Source: CALMFQ01 sp964495595 (GTDB lineage: Bacteria > Pseudomonadota > Gammaproteobacteria > Burkholderiales > SCOH01). Taken from it: 6,102 nucleotides of DNA. The stretch's first letter is position 1. Every line of letters begins with the position of its first letter. Positions 1 to 5,981 of this stretch are shown in pieces. The stretch lies in NCBI GenBank assembly GCA_964495595.1, contig CAZBWH010000119.1:1-6102 (forward strand), written 5' to 3'. A program made the position numbers and the translations under genes. The notes below the pieces were generated by a model. That model was not told the origin of the DNA. It saw only the letters and a program-made list of their open reading frames with translations, and searched no databases.

Positions 1-60
1 CCTTGTTCTAGAAAGACTTTGCTGGGTGAGACTGAGATAGGGGCATAATCAGGAGAATCG

Positions 61-75
61 TTGTGCAAGGCACAA
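61..75. promoter_or_regulatory. 15-bp palindromic dyad, possible operator
   Basis: TTGTGC-AAG-GCACAA is a perfect 6-bp inverted repeat with a 3-bp centre. It lies just upstream of the -35 box at 83-88, with its centre about 50 bp before the predicted start of the small RNA, a position typical of activator sites. I do not recognise the regulator. The half-sites are not those of FNR, CRP or NtrC. The operator role is inferred from symmetry and position only. Confidence 0.35.
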
Positions 76-82
76 AATGCAA

Positions 83-111
83 TTGACACATCGTTCCGCA
101 TATTAGACAAT
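83..111 (+). promoter_or_regulatory. sigma70-like promoter of candidate sRNA
   Basis: The -35 box is a perfect TTGACA (83-88). A 17-bp spacer leads to GACAAT (106-111), which matches the -10 consensus at 4 of 6 positions. Predicted initiation is near 116-118, exactly where a 5' hairpin begins. The transcript would end at the terminator at 176-205. The -10 is imperfect, so this is a good but unproven promoter. Confidence 0.5.
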
Positions 112-115
112 ACTG

Positions 116-205
116 ATTATCAAGCACGACTTGTTCTTGATAGTTTCTCCTCTATTTCTCCTTTGTATTTTGGAAAAGCGCAGATTCCGATCTGCGCTTC
201 TTTTT
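116..205 (+). ncRNA. candidate small regulatory RNA, about 88-90 nt
   Basis: Three modules sit between the predicted promoter and a strong terminator. The first is a 5' stem-loop: 118-124 (TATCAAG) pairs perfectly with 136-142 (CTTGATA), extendable by U117-G143 and A116-U144. The second is a CU-rich linker (145-170) with the octamer TTTCTCCT at 144-151 and again at 155-162. The third is an intrinsic terminator hairpin ending in a U5 run. This is the layout of an Hfq-type trans-acting sRNA, and the CUCCU cores are anti-Shine-Dalgarno sequences of the kind used to block ribosome binding. I cannot assign it to a named family. Alternatively, the terminator could simply end an upstream gene that lies outside the window. 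The sRNA call is an inference from architecture. Confidence 0.45.
176..205 (+). terminator. strong rho-independent terminator
   Basis: AAGCGCAGAT (176-185) pairs perfectly over 10 bp with ATCTGCGCTT (190-199) around a TCCG tetraloop. C200 and five Ts (201-205) follow. An A-run at 174-177 on the other side could give weak activity on the minus strand. It insulates the decarboxylase from transcription arriving from the left. Confidence 0.85.
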
Positions 206-373
206 GCCGGACAGGCAATCCTGCGGCGCACCCGATCATCCGGCAAGCCATTCATATTTCTGCAAAATTAGCCTGTTTCAATAGCGTATAAGTAAATCAC
301 GCATGGTGGCTATTCTATGCGACAATCCGCGCCTTATTTATCTGGCTGGACGCCGAGGATCGAGGAGACCCAG
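206..373 (+). promoter_or_regulatory. decarboxylase upstream/leader region, weak promoter
   Basis: This stretch between the terminator and the decarboxylase start has no supported protein gene. A -10-like TATAAG (287-292) is followed by an AT-rich stretch, but no credible -35 box lies 16-18 bp upstream, so the promoter would be weak or need an activator. A 7-bp inverted repeat, TTGCCGG (204-210) and CCGGCAA (240-246), is present. A second inverted repeat, ATCTGG (340-345) with CCAGAT (370-375), encloses the ribosome binding site and reaches into the start codon. Confidence 0.3.
362..367 (+). promoter_or_regulatory. Shine-Dalgarno site that decides the decarboxylase start
   Basis: GAGGAG lies 6 nt before ATG 374. 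The alternative in-frame ATG at 317 has only a weak GGTGG upstream and would add 19 residues foreign to the family, so 374 is preferred. Confidence 0.8.
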
Positions 374-2617
374 ATGAAGTTTCGCTTCCCCATCGTGATC
401 ATCGATGAAGATTTCCGCTCCGAAAATGCCAGTGGTCTGGGCATTCGTGCACTTGCCGAAGCCATTGAAGCCGAAGGCATGGAAGTACTCGGCGTCACCA
501 GTTACGGCGACCTCTCCAGCTTTGCCCAACAGCAAAGCCGAGCGTCAACGTTCATCCTTTCGATTGATGATGAAGAATTTCTGTCTCCGGAAGCGGCAGA
601 CAATGCCATCAATCAGTTGCGCAGCTTTGTTGAAGAAATTCGTTTCCGCAATACGGACATACCTATCTTCCTGCACGGTGAAACCCGCACCTCGCGCCAT
701 ATCCCGAACGATGTGTTGAAGGAGCTGCATGGCTTCATCCACATGTTCGAAGACACGCCGGAATTCATCGCCCGCTACGTGATGCGCGAAGCCAAGGCCT
801 ATCTCGACAGCCTGCCGCCGCCGTTCTTCCGCGCGCTGACGCATTACGCCTCGGACGGCTCGTATTCGTGGCACTGCCCCGGCCACTCGGGCGGCGTGGC
901 GTTCCTGAAATCGCCGGTCGGCCAGATGTTCCACCAGTTCTTCGGCGAAAACATGCTGCGCGCCGATGTGTGCAACGCAGTGGATGAACTCGGCCAGCTG
1001 CTCGACCACACCGGCCCGGTGGCGGCATCGGAACGCAACGCGGCACGTATTTTCAACTGCGACCACCTATTCTTCGTCACCAACGGCACCTCGACCTCGA
1101 ACAAGATCGTCTGGCACTCCACCGTAGCGCCGGGAGATATCGTCGTAGTCGACCGAAACTGCCACAAATCGATCCTGCACTCGATCATGATGATGGGTGC
1201 GATTCCGGTATTCCTGATGCCTACGCGCAACAACTTCGGTATCATCGGTCCGATCCCGCTGTCCGAATTCCAGCCTGAAACCATTGCCCAAAAGGTCGCC
1301 GCACATCCGTTCGCCAAGGACGTGAAAACCAAGCCGCGCATCCTGACCATCACACAGAGCACCTACGACGGCATTCTGTATAACGTCGAGATGATCAAGG
1401 AAATGCTCGGCGACAATATCGACACGCTGCATTTCGACGAAGCCTGGCTGCCGCACGCGACTTTCCACGACTTCTATCGCAACTACCATGCGATCGGCAA
1501 GGATCGTCCGCGCAGCCCGGATGCGATGATTTTCTCCACCCAGTCGACACACAAGCTGCTGGCCGGCCTGAGTCAGGCATCGCAGATTCTGGTGCAGGAC
1601 TCGGAAACCCGCCAGCTCGACCGCGACGTGTTCAACGAGGCCTACCTGATGCACACCTCGACCAGCCCGCAATACGCGATCATCGCCTCGTGCGATGTAG
1701 CTGCGGCGATGATGGAGCCGCCGGGCGGCACCGCGCTGGTGGAAGAATCGATTCTCGAAGCGCTGGATTTCCGCCGCGCGATGCGCAAGGTCGATGAGGA
1801 ATTCGGCGACAGCTGGTGGTTCAAGGTCTGGGGTCCGGATTTTCTTGCCGACGAAGGCATGGCAGAGCGTGACGACTGGATGTTGCGCAGCGGCGACAAG
1901 TGGCATGGTTTCGGCGATATCGCCGAAAATTTCAACATGCTCGACCCGATCAAGGCCACCATCATTACACCGGGGCTGGATGTGGACGGCGATTTTGCCG
2001 ACAGCGGCATCCCGGCTGCGATCGTGACCAAGTATCTGTCGGAACACGGCGTAATCGTCGAAAAAACCGGCCTGTACTCGTTCTTCATCATGTTCACCAT
2101 AGGCATCACCAAGGGCCGCTGGAACACGCTGGTCACCGAGCTGCAGCAGTTCAAGGACGACTACGATCGCAACCAGCCGCTGTGGCGCGTGTTGCCGGAA
2201 TTCGTCGCCAAGCATCCGCAGTACGAGCGTATCGGCTTACGCGATCTATGTGACAGGATTCACGGCATTTATAAAGACAACGACGTCGCCCGGCTGACCA
2301 CCGAGATGTACCTGTCGCCGATGGAATGTGCAATGCGCCCTTCTGATGCCTTTGCCAGGATGGCACACAAGGAAATTGAACGGGTCTCGATCGACGAGCT
2401 GGAAGGCCGGGTCACCGCCGTACTGTTGACCCCTTATCCGCCAGGGATCCCGCTCCTGATCCCGGGAGAACGTTTTAATCGAACCATCGTGCGCTATCTG
2501 GAATTCGCGCGTGACTTCAATGAGCGTTTCCCTGGTTTTGAAACCGATATTCATGGACTGGTCAAACAGGACGTCAATGGTCGCGATCAGTATTACGTCG
2601 ATTGCGTCGCGCCCTGA
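374..2617 (+). CDS. Orn/Lys/Arg decarboxylase (AdiA-like, PLP-dependent)
   Basis: This is a 747-residue cytoplasmic fold-type I PLP decarboxylase that removes CO2 from a basic amino acid (arginine to agmatine, or lysine to cadaverine), serving polyamine supply or acid consumption. Domains are an N-terminal receiver-like wing (about 1-130), the PLP-binding core (about 135-575) and a C-terminal domain (about 600-740). Visible active-site motifs are PGHSGG (169-174), the phosphate-binding GTSTSNK (238-244), DRNCHKS with ring-stacking H264, HFDEAW with D355 contacting the pyridine nitrogen, and STHK with Schiff-base K394. Length and spacing match E. coli AdiA (755 aa; catalytic lysine in STHKLL). 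Segments such as GIIGPI and QPETI look more AdiA-like than CadA/LdcC-like from memory, but substrate cannot be fixed from sequence, so no symbol is given. Start 374 is set by GAGGAG 6 nt upstream and by the family N-terminus. The frame is intact and the gene appears monocistronic, with terminators on both sides. Confidence 0.93.
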   Translation: MKFRFPIVIIDEDFRSENASGLGIRALAEAIEAEGMEVLGVTSYGDLSSFAQQQSRASTFILSIDDEEFLSPEAADNAINQLRSFVEEIRFRNTDIPIFLHGETRTSRHIPNDVLKELHGFIHMFEDTPEFIARYVMREAKAYLDSLPPPFFRALTHYASDGSYSWHCPGHSGGVAFLKSPVGQMFHQFFGENMLRADVCNAVDELGQLLDHTGPVAASERNAARIFNCDHLFFVTNGTSTSNKIVWHSTVAPGDIVVVDRNCHKSILHSIMMMGAIPVFLMPTRNNFGIIGPIPLSEFQPETIAQKVAAHPFAKDVKTKPRILTITQSTYDGILYNVEMIKEMLGDNIDTLHFDEAWLPHATFHDFYRNYHAIGKDRPRSPDAMIFSTQSTHKLLAGLSQASQILVQDSETRQLDRDVFNEAYLMHTSTSPQYAIIASCDVAAAMMEPPGGTALVEESILEALDFRRAMRKVDEEFGDSWWFKVWGPDFLADEGMAERDDWMLRSGDKWHGFGDIAENFNMLDPIKATIITPGLDVDGDFADSGIPAAIVTKYLSEHGVIVEKTGLYSFFIMFTIGITKGRWNTLVTELQQFKDDYDRNQPLWRVLPEFVAKHPQYERIGLRDLCDRIHGIYKDNDVARLTTEMYLSPMECAMRPSDAFARMAHKEIERVSIDELEGRVTAVLLTPYPPGIPLLIPGERFNRTIVRYLEFARDFNERFPGFETDIHGLVKQDVNGRDQYYVDCVAP

Positions 2618-2650
2618 TATCAGTTTCATGCGCAACACAAAAATGGCTGC

Positions 2651-2677
2651 CAGCCGGGCTCAAAGGCCCGGCTGTTT
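2651..2677 (+). terminator. intrinsic-type terminator after the decarboxylase
   Basis: CAGCCGGGC (2651-2659) pairs perfectly over 9 bp with GCCCGGCTG (2666-2674); a T-G wobble can close the loop to CAAA. Only three Ts follow (2675-2677), so the hairpin is very strong but the U-tract is short. It starts 33 nt after the stop codon. It probably terminates the decarboxylase mRNA, or protects its 3' end. Confidence 0.65.
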
Positions 2678-2879
2678 GCATAAGTGCAACGGGTTGCCAT
2701 CCTGAGTCTATCGCCGTACTGGCGGGATAGCGAGACACCCGTCTCGCTGGTGTCAATCACCCGAAACAACTCCCCGCCCGCCGCAGTATGTCGATTCATT
2801 AGCGCCGCTTACGTGAAGACACACTGACCCCTGACCGATCCGCCCGACTGCATTAGCCGCCTCCGCGCTTCAGGTACGG
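2678..2879. other. intergenic region with two overlapping stem-loops
   Basis: No protein gene is supported here. At 2708-2730, CTAT-CGCC pairs with GGCG-(GG bulge)-ATAG. At 2729-2748, AGCGAGAC pairs perfectly with GTCTCGCT around an ACCC loop. GACACC (2734-2739) can instead pair with GGTGTC (2749-2754), which excludes the second hairpin. No U-tract follows, so this does not look like a terminator. It could be part of the decarboxylase 3' region, a dispersed intergenic repeat, or nothing functional. Positions 2755-2879 show no recognisable signal. Confidence 0.35.
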
Positions 2880-2908
2880 TTTACAGCCCAAAACAACTGG
2901 GCTATCGT
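2880..2908 (+). promoter_or_regulatory. putative promoter of the NlpC/P60 gene with a dyad in its spacer
   Basis: TTTACA (2880-2885, 5/6 match to the -35) and TATCGT (2903-2908, 4/6 match to the -10) are 17 bp apart. Initiation would fall at about 2914-2917, at or almost at the ATG. The spacer is filled by a 19-bp dyad, AGCCCA (2885-2890) and TGGGCT (2898-2903), a likely operator or, less likely, an RNA hairpin. The promoter is inferred; the dyad is directly visible. Confidence 0.4.
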
Positions 2909-2916
2909 TTGTTCAT

Positions 2917-3495
2917 ATGCGAAAACTGCTGATCATGTCGGCGTTTCTGGCCGCAATCAACTGCCCGGTACAGGCAGACCAAGAGCGGGCCCCCGCTGCA
3001 GAGCCAGTGGGGGCGTCTGCCGAGCTGGCAGCGCCCGTTACCCCGCTCTCTCCCGCCCGTGCAGCCAGAACCCGTGGCGCCAAAATCAACATGAGCAAGG
3101 TAGACATCAGAGTTCAGGATCTGCTGCTGCAGTCGTTTTCACTGCTCGGCGTGAACTATCGTTTTGGCGGAAAAACACCGGAAACCGGGCTGGACTGCTC
3201 CGGGTTGGTTCGATATGTATTTCGGCAATCAATGCAAATGGCGCTGCCACACAATGCGCTGGCCATCAGCAGGATCGGGGAATCCGTCAACCCGACCGAG
3301 CTCAAGCCGGGAGACCTGGTGTTTTTCAATACCCTGCGCCGGCAATTTTCCCACGTTGGGATATACGTTGGTGATGACCTTTTCCTGCACGCCCCCAGTT
3401 CGGGAGGTGCCGTGCAGATCGCCAGTATGAAAGCCCGCTATTGGGCACAACGATTCAATGGCGCCCGCCGCATCGCACCCGATCATCGCAAATAG
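2917..3495 (+). CDS. secreted NlpC/P60 family peptidoglycan endopeptidase
   Basis: This 192-residue C40-type cysteine peptidase is predicted to act in the periplasm, cutting the peptide stems of peptidoglycan as Spr/MepS and NlpC relatives do. Residues 1-20 form a Sec signal peptide: basic MRK, a hydrophobic core, and VQA before the likely cleavage at 20/21. C16 is preceded by AIN, not a lipobox, so a lipoprotein is unlikely. An Ala/Pro-rich linker (21-60) leads to the NlpC/P60 domain (about 67-188), with catalytic C94 in LDCSGLV, H146 in FSHVGIY and H158 in LFLHAP. The domain is complete. No Shine-Dalgarno sequence precedes ATG 2917 and no earlier in-frame start follows the TAG at 2854. ATG 2935 would destroy the signal peptide. 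The gene stands alone, convergent with rnr. The exact bond cleaved is not deducible. Confidence 0.88.
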   Translation: MRKLLIMSAFLAAINCPVQADQERAPAAEPVGASAELAAPVTPLSPARAARTRGAKINMSKVDIRVQDLLLQSFSLLGVNYRFGGKTPETGLDCSGLVRYVFRQSMQMALPHNALAISRIGESVNPTELKPGDLVFFNTLRRQFSHVGIYVGDDLFLHAPSSGGAVQIASMKARYWAQRFNGARRIAPDHRK

Positions 3496-3536
3496 CGTTT
3501 TACTGATACCGTTAGGGAAGTCTGTGGGCAACTCCC

Positions 3537-3569
3537 CGGCCGAAGCAATCTGCCAGGCAGAATCGGCCG
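3537..3569 (+). repeat. stem-loop downstream of the NlpC/P60 gene
   Basis: CGGCCGA (3537-3543) pairs perfectly with TCGGCCG (3563-3569), and inside it TCTG (3549-3552) pairs with CAGA (3558-3561). It lies 41 nt after the stop codon and may stabilise or end the transcript. There is no T-run on either side, so I do not call it an intrinsic terminator. Confidence 0.45.
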
Positions 3570-3603
3570 TTGGCAGGCATGGCTTGCAGTAATTGGCAGT
3601 AAG

Positions 3604-3639
3604 AAAAGCCTGGCTGCCTAAAAAACAGGCAACTCAGGC
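3604..3639 (-). terminator. rho-independent terminator of rnr
   Basis: Read on the minus strand, GCCTG, a bulged A and GTTGCCT pair with AGGCAGC and CAGGC, giving 12 bp (one G-U) around a GTTTTTT loop. TTTT follows directly (plus-strand A-run 3604-3607), then CTT. It lies 75 nt after the rnr stop. There is no T-run on the plus side, so it acts on rnr and indicates that rnr is the last gene of its transcript. Confidence 0.85.
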
Positions 3640-3669
3640 AATCCGTTGTTGCTGCAGCGCAATATAACC

Positions 3670-3678
3670 TTATCCACA
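3670..3678 (+). promoter_or_regulatory. perfect DnaA box
   Basis: TTATCCACA is identical to the high-affinity R1-type DnaA box. Two weaker 7/9 matches to TTATNCACA flank it: AGATTCACA (3681-3689, plus) and AAATTCACA (3707-3715, minus). They form an ATTCACA/TGTGAAT inverted repeat that overlaps the rnr stop codon. Binding is inferred. One perfect 9-mer has a chance expectation of about 0.05 in a window this size. Confidence 0.4.
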
Positions 3679-3713
3679 GCAGATTCACATTAACATCCCC
3701 GCAATCTGTGAAT

Positions 3714-5981
3714 TTACCCTCTGCGCTGCTTGGCTTTCGCCCTTCCTGTGGGCAAGCTGTGGGCAACTGGCGATTCCAGCGCAAAATCGATCTTGCTCGA
3801 TTCCATGTCGACCCGCATGACTTTTACCCGCACCCGGTCACCTAGCCGGTAACGCACATTGCTACGTTCGCCGGTCAAAGAGTGCATTGCAGCATCAAAG
3901 TGGAAATAGTCCTGCCCCAGTTCGGTGATATGTACCAGCCCCTCGACATAGACGTTGTCGAGCAAGACAAACATGCCAAAACTGGTAACCGCGCTGACAC
4001 TGCCGTCGAACACCTCGCCGATCCTGTCGCGCATGAAAAAGCACTTCAACCAGCTTTCCACGTCGCGCGTGGCATCATCGGCGCGACGTTCTGTCATTGA
4101 ACAATGCTCACCCAGTTCTGGCCACTTACCCCCTGGCCGATATTTTTCGCCCCGTAATACCGCCTTTATCGAACGATGAACCAGCAGATCAGGATAACGG
4201 CGAATCGGCGAAGTGAAGTGGGTGTAGCCCTCATAAGCGAGGCCGAAATGGCCGACATTGTCGGGGCTGTAAACGGCTTGTTGCAAAGAACGCAACATGG
4301 CGGTTTGTAGCAGCGGAGCATCCGGGCGGCTCTTGATCTTGTCGAGCAATTGGGCGTAGTCCTTGGCGTGCGGCTCGTCGCCACCCGGCAGGGTCAAACC
4401 GATTTCACGCAGCAGCACACGAAGGTTGTCGAGCTTTTCCGGTGTCGGCCCTTGGTGAACCCGGTAAAGCGTTGGGTGTTTGTGGGTTTCCAGAAAATCG
4501 GAGGCGCACACATTGGCTGCCAGCATGCATTCCTCTATCAGCTTGTGCGCATCATTGCGAACGACCGGCACGATCCGCTCTATCTTGCCCTGATCGTTAA
4601 AGACCATCTGAGTTTCGTTGCTCTCAAAATCGATAGCCCCCCGCTTTTGCCGCGCCCGACGCAAAACGTGAAACAACTCGTACAGCTTCTGCACTTGCGG
4701 CAACAAGGCAGCATGCTCCATGGCTTCCGGTCCTTCCGGCTGCTCCAGCATCGCCCAAACCTTGTTGTAGGTAAAGCGCGCGTGCGAACGCATCACAGCA
4801 GGATAGAAACGATACTTCTTGATCTTGCCTTGCGTGTTGATGCTCATGTCACAGACCATGCACAGGCGCTCAACATCAGGGTTGAGAGAGCAAATTCCGT
4901 TAGACAACGCTTCGGGCAGCATCGGAATCACCCTGCGAGGGAAATAGACCGAGTTCCCGCGTTGCCGCGCATCAGCGTCGAGTGGATCTCCGTTGCGAAC
5001 GTAATAGCTGACATCGGCAATGGCCACTACCAACCGATACCCCTTACCATCGGCACAACAATAGACCGCATCGTCGAAATCACGGGCAGTTTCGCCGTCG
5101 ATGGTCACCAGAGGCAGGTCACGGGCATCCTCCCGCTTGAGGCCCTCGTCGGGCTTCCAATCGAGCTTGCGCACTTTCTTCGGTGTCTTGCTAGCCAGTT
5201 GCTCTGCAGGCTCTGAAAACTTGAACGGCAAACTGTGCTTGCGTAGCGCAATTTCGATTTCCATTCCTGGATCGGCATAATTCCCCAAGACTTCAAGCAC
5301 ACACGCCACAGGCTGGGTGGCCTGGCTAGGTTGGGTGAGTATCTCCACGACGACAACCTGGCCATCCCTGGCGCCACGATCCTGTCCAGGCGCAACCAGG
5401 ATATCCTGGTTGACCCGCTTATCCTCTGCCACGACAAATCTTACGCCGTGCTCACTGAACAAGCGGCCAACCAGCCGCTTGTTCACATGATCCAGAATTT
5501 CGACAATCTTGGCCTCACGTCTTCCCTTGAAGTCTTTGCCCGCCTCCCGGGCCAGCACGATGTCGCCATGCAATACCTTGTGCATTTCACGAGGACTGAG
5601 AAACATGTCCGGGCTTCCGTTTTCCGGAATCAAAAAGCCAAAGCCATCTGAATGCCCTTGCACCCTGCCTTTGACCAGATCCAGTTTTTCCGCCACACAG
5701 ATCAGCCCCTTTCGGTTGGTCATGACCTCGCCATCGCGCTCCATCGCCCGTAAACGACGGGAAAAGTTGCCGGCCTCGCTCTCATTAATCGTCAACAGAT
5801 CGCCTAGTTGCTCGGCCGACAGCGGGCCTTGTGCAGCTATCTGCTGCAGAATGAATTCACGACTGGGCAACGGGTTGGGGTATTTTTCCTGCTCGCGCAG
5901 CAAAAATGGATCAAGAGCCCGAATGCCGGCCTGAGTAGTACCTCTGGTTTTTTTTGGTTTTTTTGCTTTTTCAATTGACAA
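3714..5981 (-). CDS. rnr: ribonuclease R (3'-5' exoribonuclease)
   Basis: RNase R is a processive hydrolytic 3'-5' exoribonuclease that degrades structured RNA (mRNA, defective rRNA and tRNA). This 755-residue protein has a lysine-rich N-terminus (1-14), a winged-helix domain (about 39-91), two cold-shock domains (about 100-235), the RNB catalytic domain (about 285-605) and an S1 domain (about 655-735). The metal-binding aspartates in IDGETARDFDDAVY are D295, D301, D303 and D304, a constant 23-residue offset from E. coli D272, D278, D280 and D281. The RNB signature HFTSPIRRYPDLLVHR is at 588-603. The basic tail is only about 20 residues, shorter than in E. coli RNase R (813 aa). Start is TTG at 5981-5979, supported by GAGGG 8 nt upstream; the next in-frame ATG is residue 80, inside the winged helix. 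A terminator follows, so rlmB, which often follows rnr in gammaproteobacteria, is not co-transcribed. Confidence 0.97.
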   Translation of the reverse strand: MSIEKAKKPKKTRGTTQAGIRALDPFLLREQEKYPNPLPSREFILQQIAAQGPLSAEQLGDLLTINESEAGNFSRRLRAMERDGEVMTNRKGLICVAEKLDLVKGRVQGHSDGFGFLIPENGSPDMFLSPREMHKVLHGDIVLAREAGKDFKGRREAKIVEILDHVNKRLVGRLFSEHGVRFVVAEDKRVNQDILVAPGQDRGARDGQVVVVEILTQPSQATQPVACVLEVLGNYADPGMEIEIALRKHSLPFKFSEPAEQLASKTPKKVRKLDWKPDEGLKREDARDLPLVTIDGETARDFDDAVYCCADGKGYRLVVAIADVSYYVRNGDPLDADARQRGNSVYFPRRVIPMLPEALSNGICSLNPDVERLCMVCDMSINTQGKIKKYRFYPAVMRSHARFTYNKVWAMLEQPEGPEAMEHAALLPQVQKLYELFHVLRRARQKRGAIDFESNETQMVFNDQGKIERIVPVVRNDAHKLIEECMLAANVCASDFLETHKHPTLYRVHQGPTPEKLDNLRVLLREIGLTLPGGDEPHAKDYAQLLDKIKSRPDAPLLQTAMLRSLQQAVYSPDNVGHFGLAYEGYTHFTSPIRRYPDLLVHRSIKAVLRGEKYRPGGKWPELGEHCSMTERRADDATRDVESWLKCFFMRDRIGEVFDGSVSAVTSFGMFVLLDNVYVEGLVHITELGQDYFHFDAAMHSLTGERSNVRYRLGDRVRVKVMRVDMESSKIDFALESPVAHSLPTGRAKAKQRRG
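5948..5980 (+). promoter_or_regulatory. T-tracts upstream of the tRNA-Leu promoter, possible UP element
   Basis: Runs of 8, 7 and 5 Ts (5948-5955, 5958-5964, 5967-5971) have centres about 9.5 and 8 bp apart. They occupy roughly -61 to -38 of the tRNA promoter, where UP elements or bent A-tract DNA bind the RNA polymerase alpha subunit. On the other strand the same bases encode the lysine-rich start of RNase R. Function is inferred from position and composition. Confidence 0.4.

Noticed and set aside
1..60. 3' end of a protein gene at the left edge (open frame to TAA at 46-48)
   Set aside because: Only 15 codons are visible, with no recognisable motif. It cannot be told from chance.
69..82. 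Possible sigma54 promoter (AGGCAC...TGCAA) near the dyad
   Set aside because: The spacing between GG and GC is 8 bp, not the required 10.
61..291. 76-codon plus-strand frame starting at TTG 61, preceded by AGGAG at 51-55
   Set aside because: It runs straight through the sRNA-like promoter and the perfect terminator hairpin at 176-205, its product shows no recognisable motif, and the composition is that of non-coding DNA. The SD-like AGGAG is probably chance.
317..373. N-terminal extension of the decarboxylase from ATG 317
   Set aside because: Weak ribosome binding site, 19 residues unlike the family, and a much better GAGGAG-supported start at 374.
1067..2215. Long antisense frame (382 codons) opposite the decarboxylase
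   Set aside because: The plus frame carries the full set of PLP-decarboxylase motifs. The antisense product has no domain I recognise and is a typical codon-bias shadow.
3608..3639. The rnr terminator hairpin as a bidirectional terminator also ending the NlpC/P60 gene
   Set aside because: On the plus strand the hairpin is followed by AATCCGTTG, without a T-run.
4350..5216. 288-codon plus-strand frame inside rnr
   Set aside because: It is opposite the RNB catalytic domain of an intact RNase R. No ribosome binding site or recognisable domain is visible.
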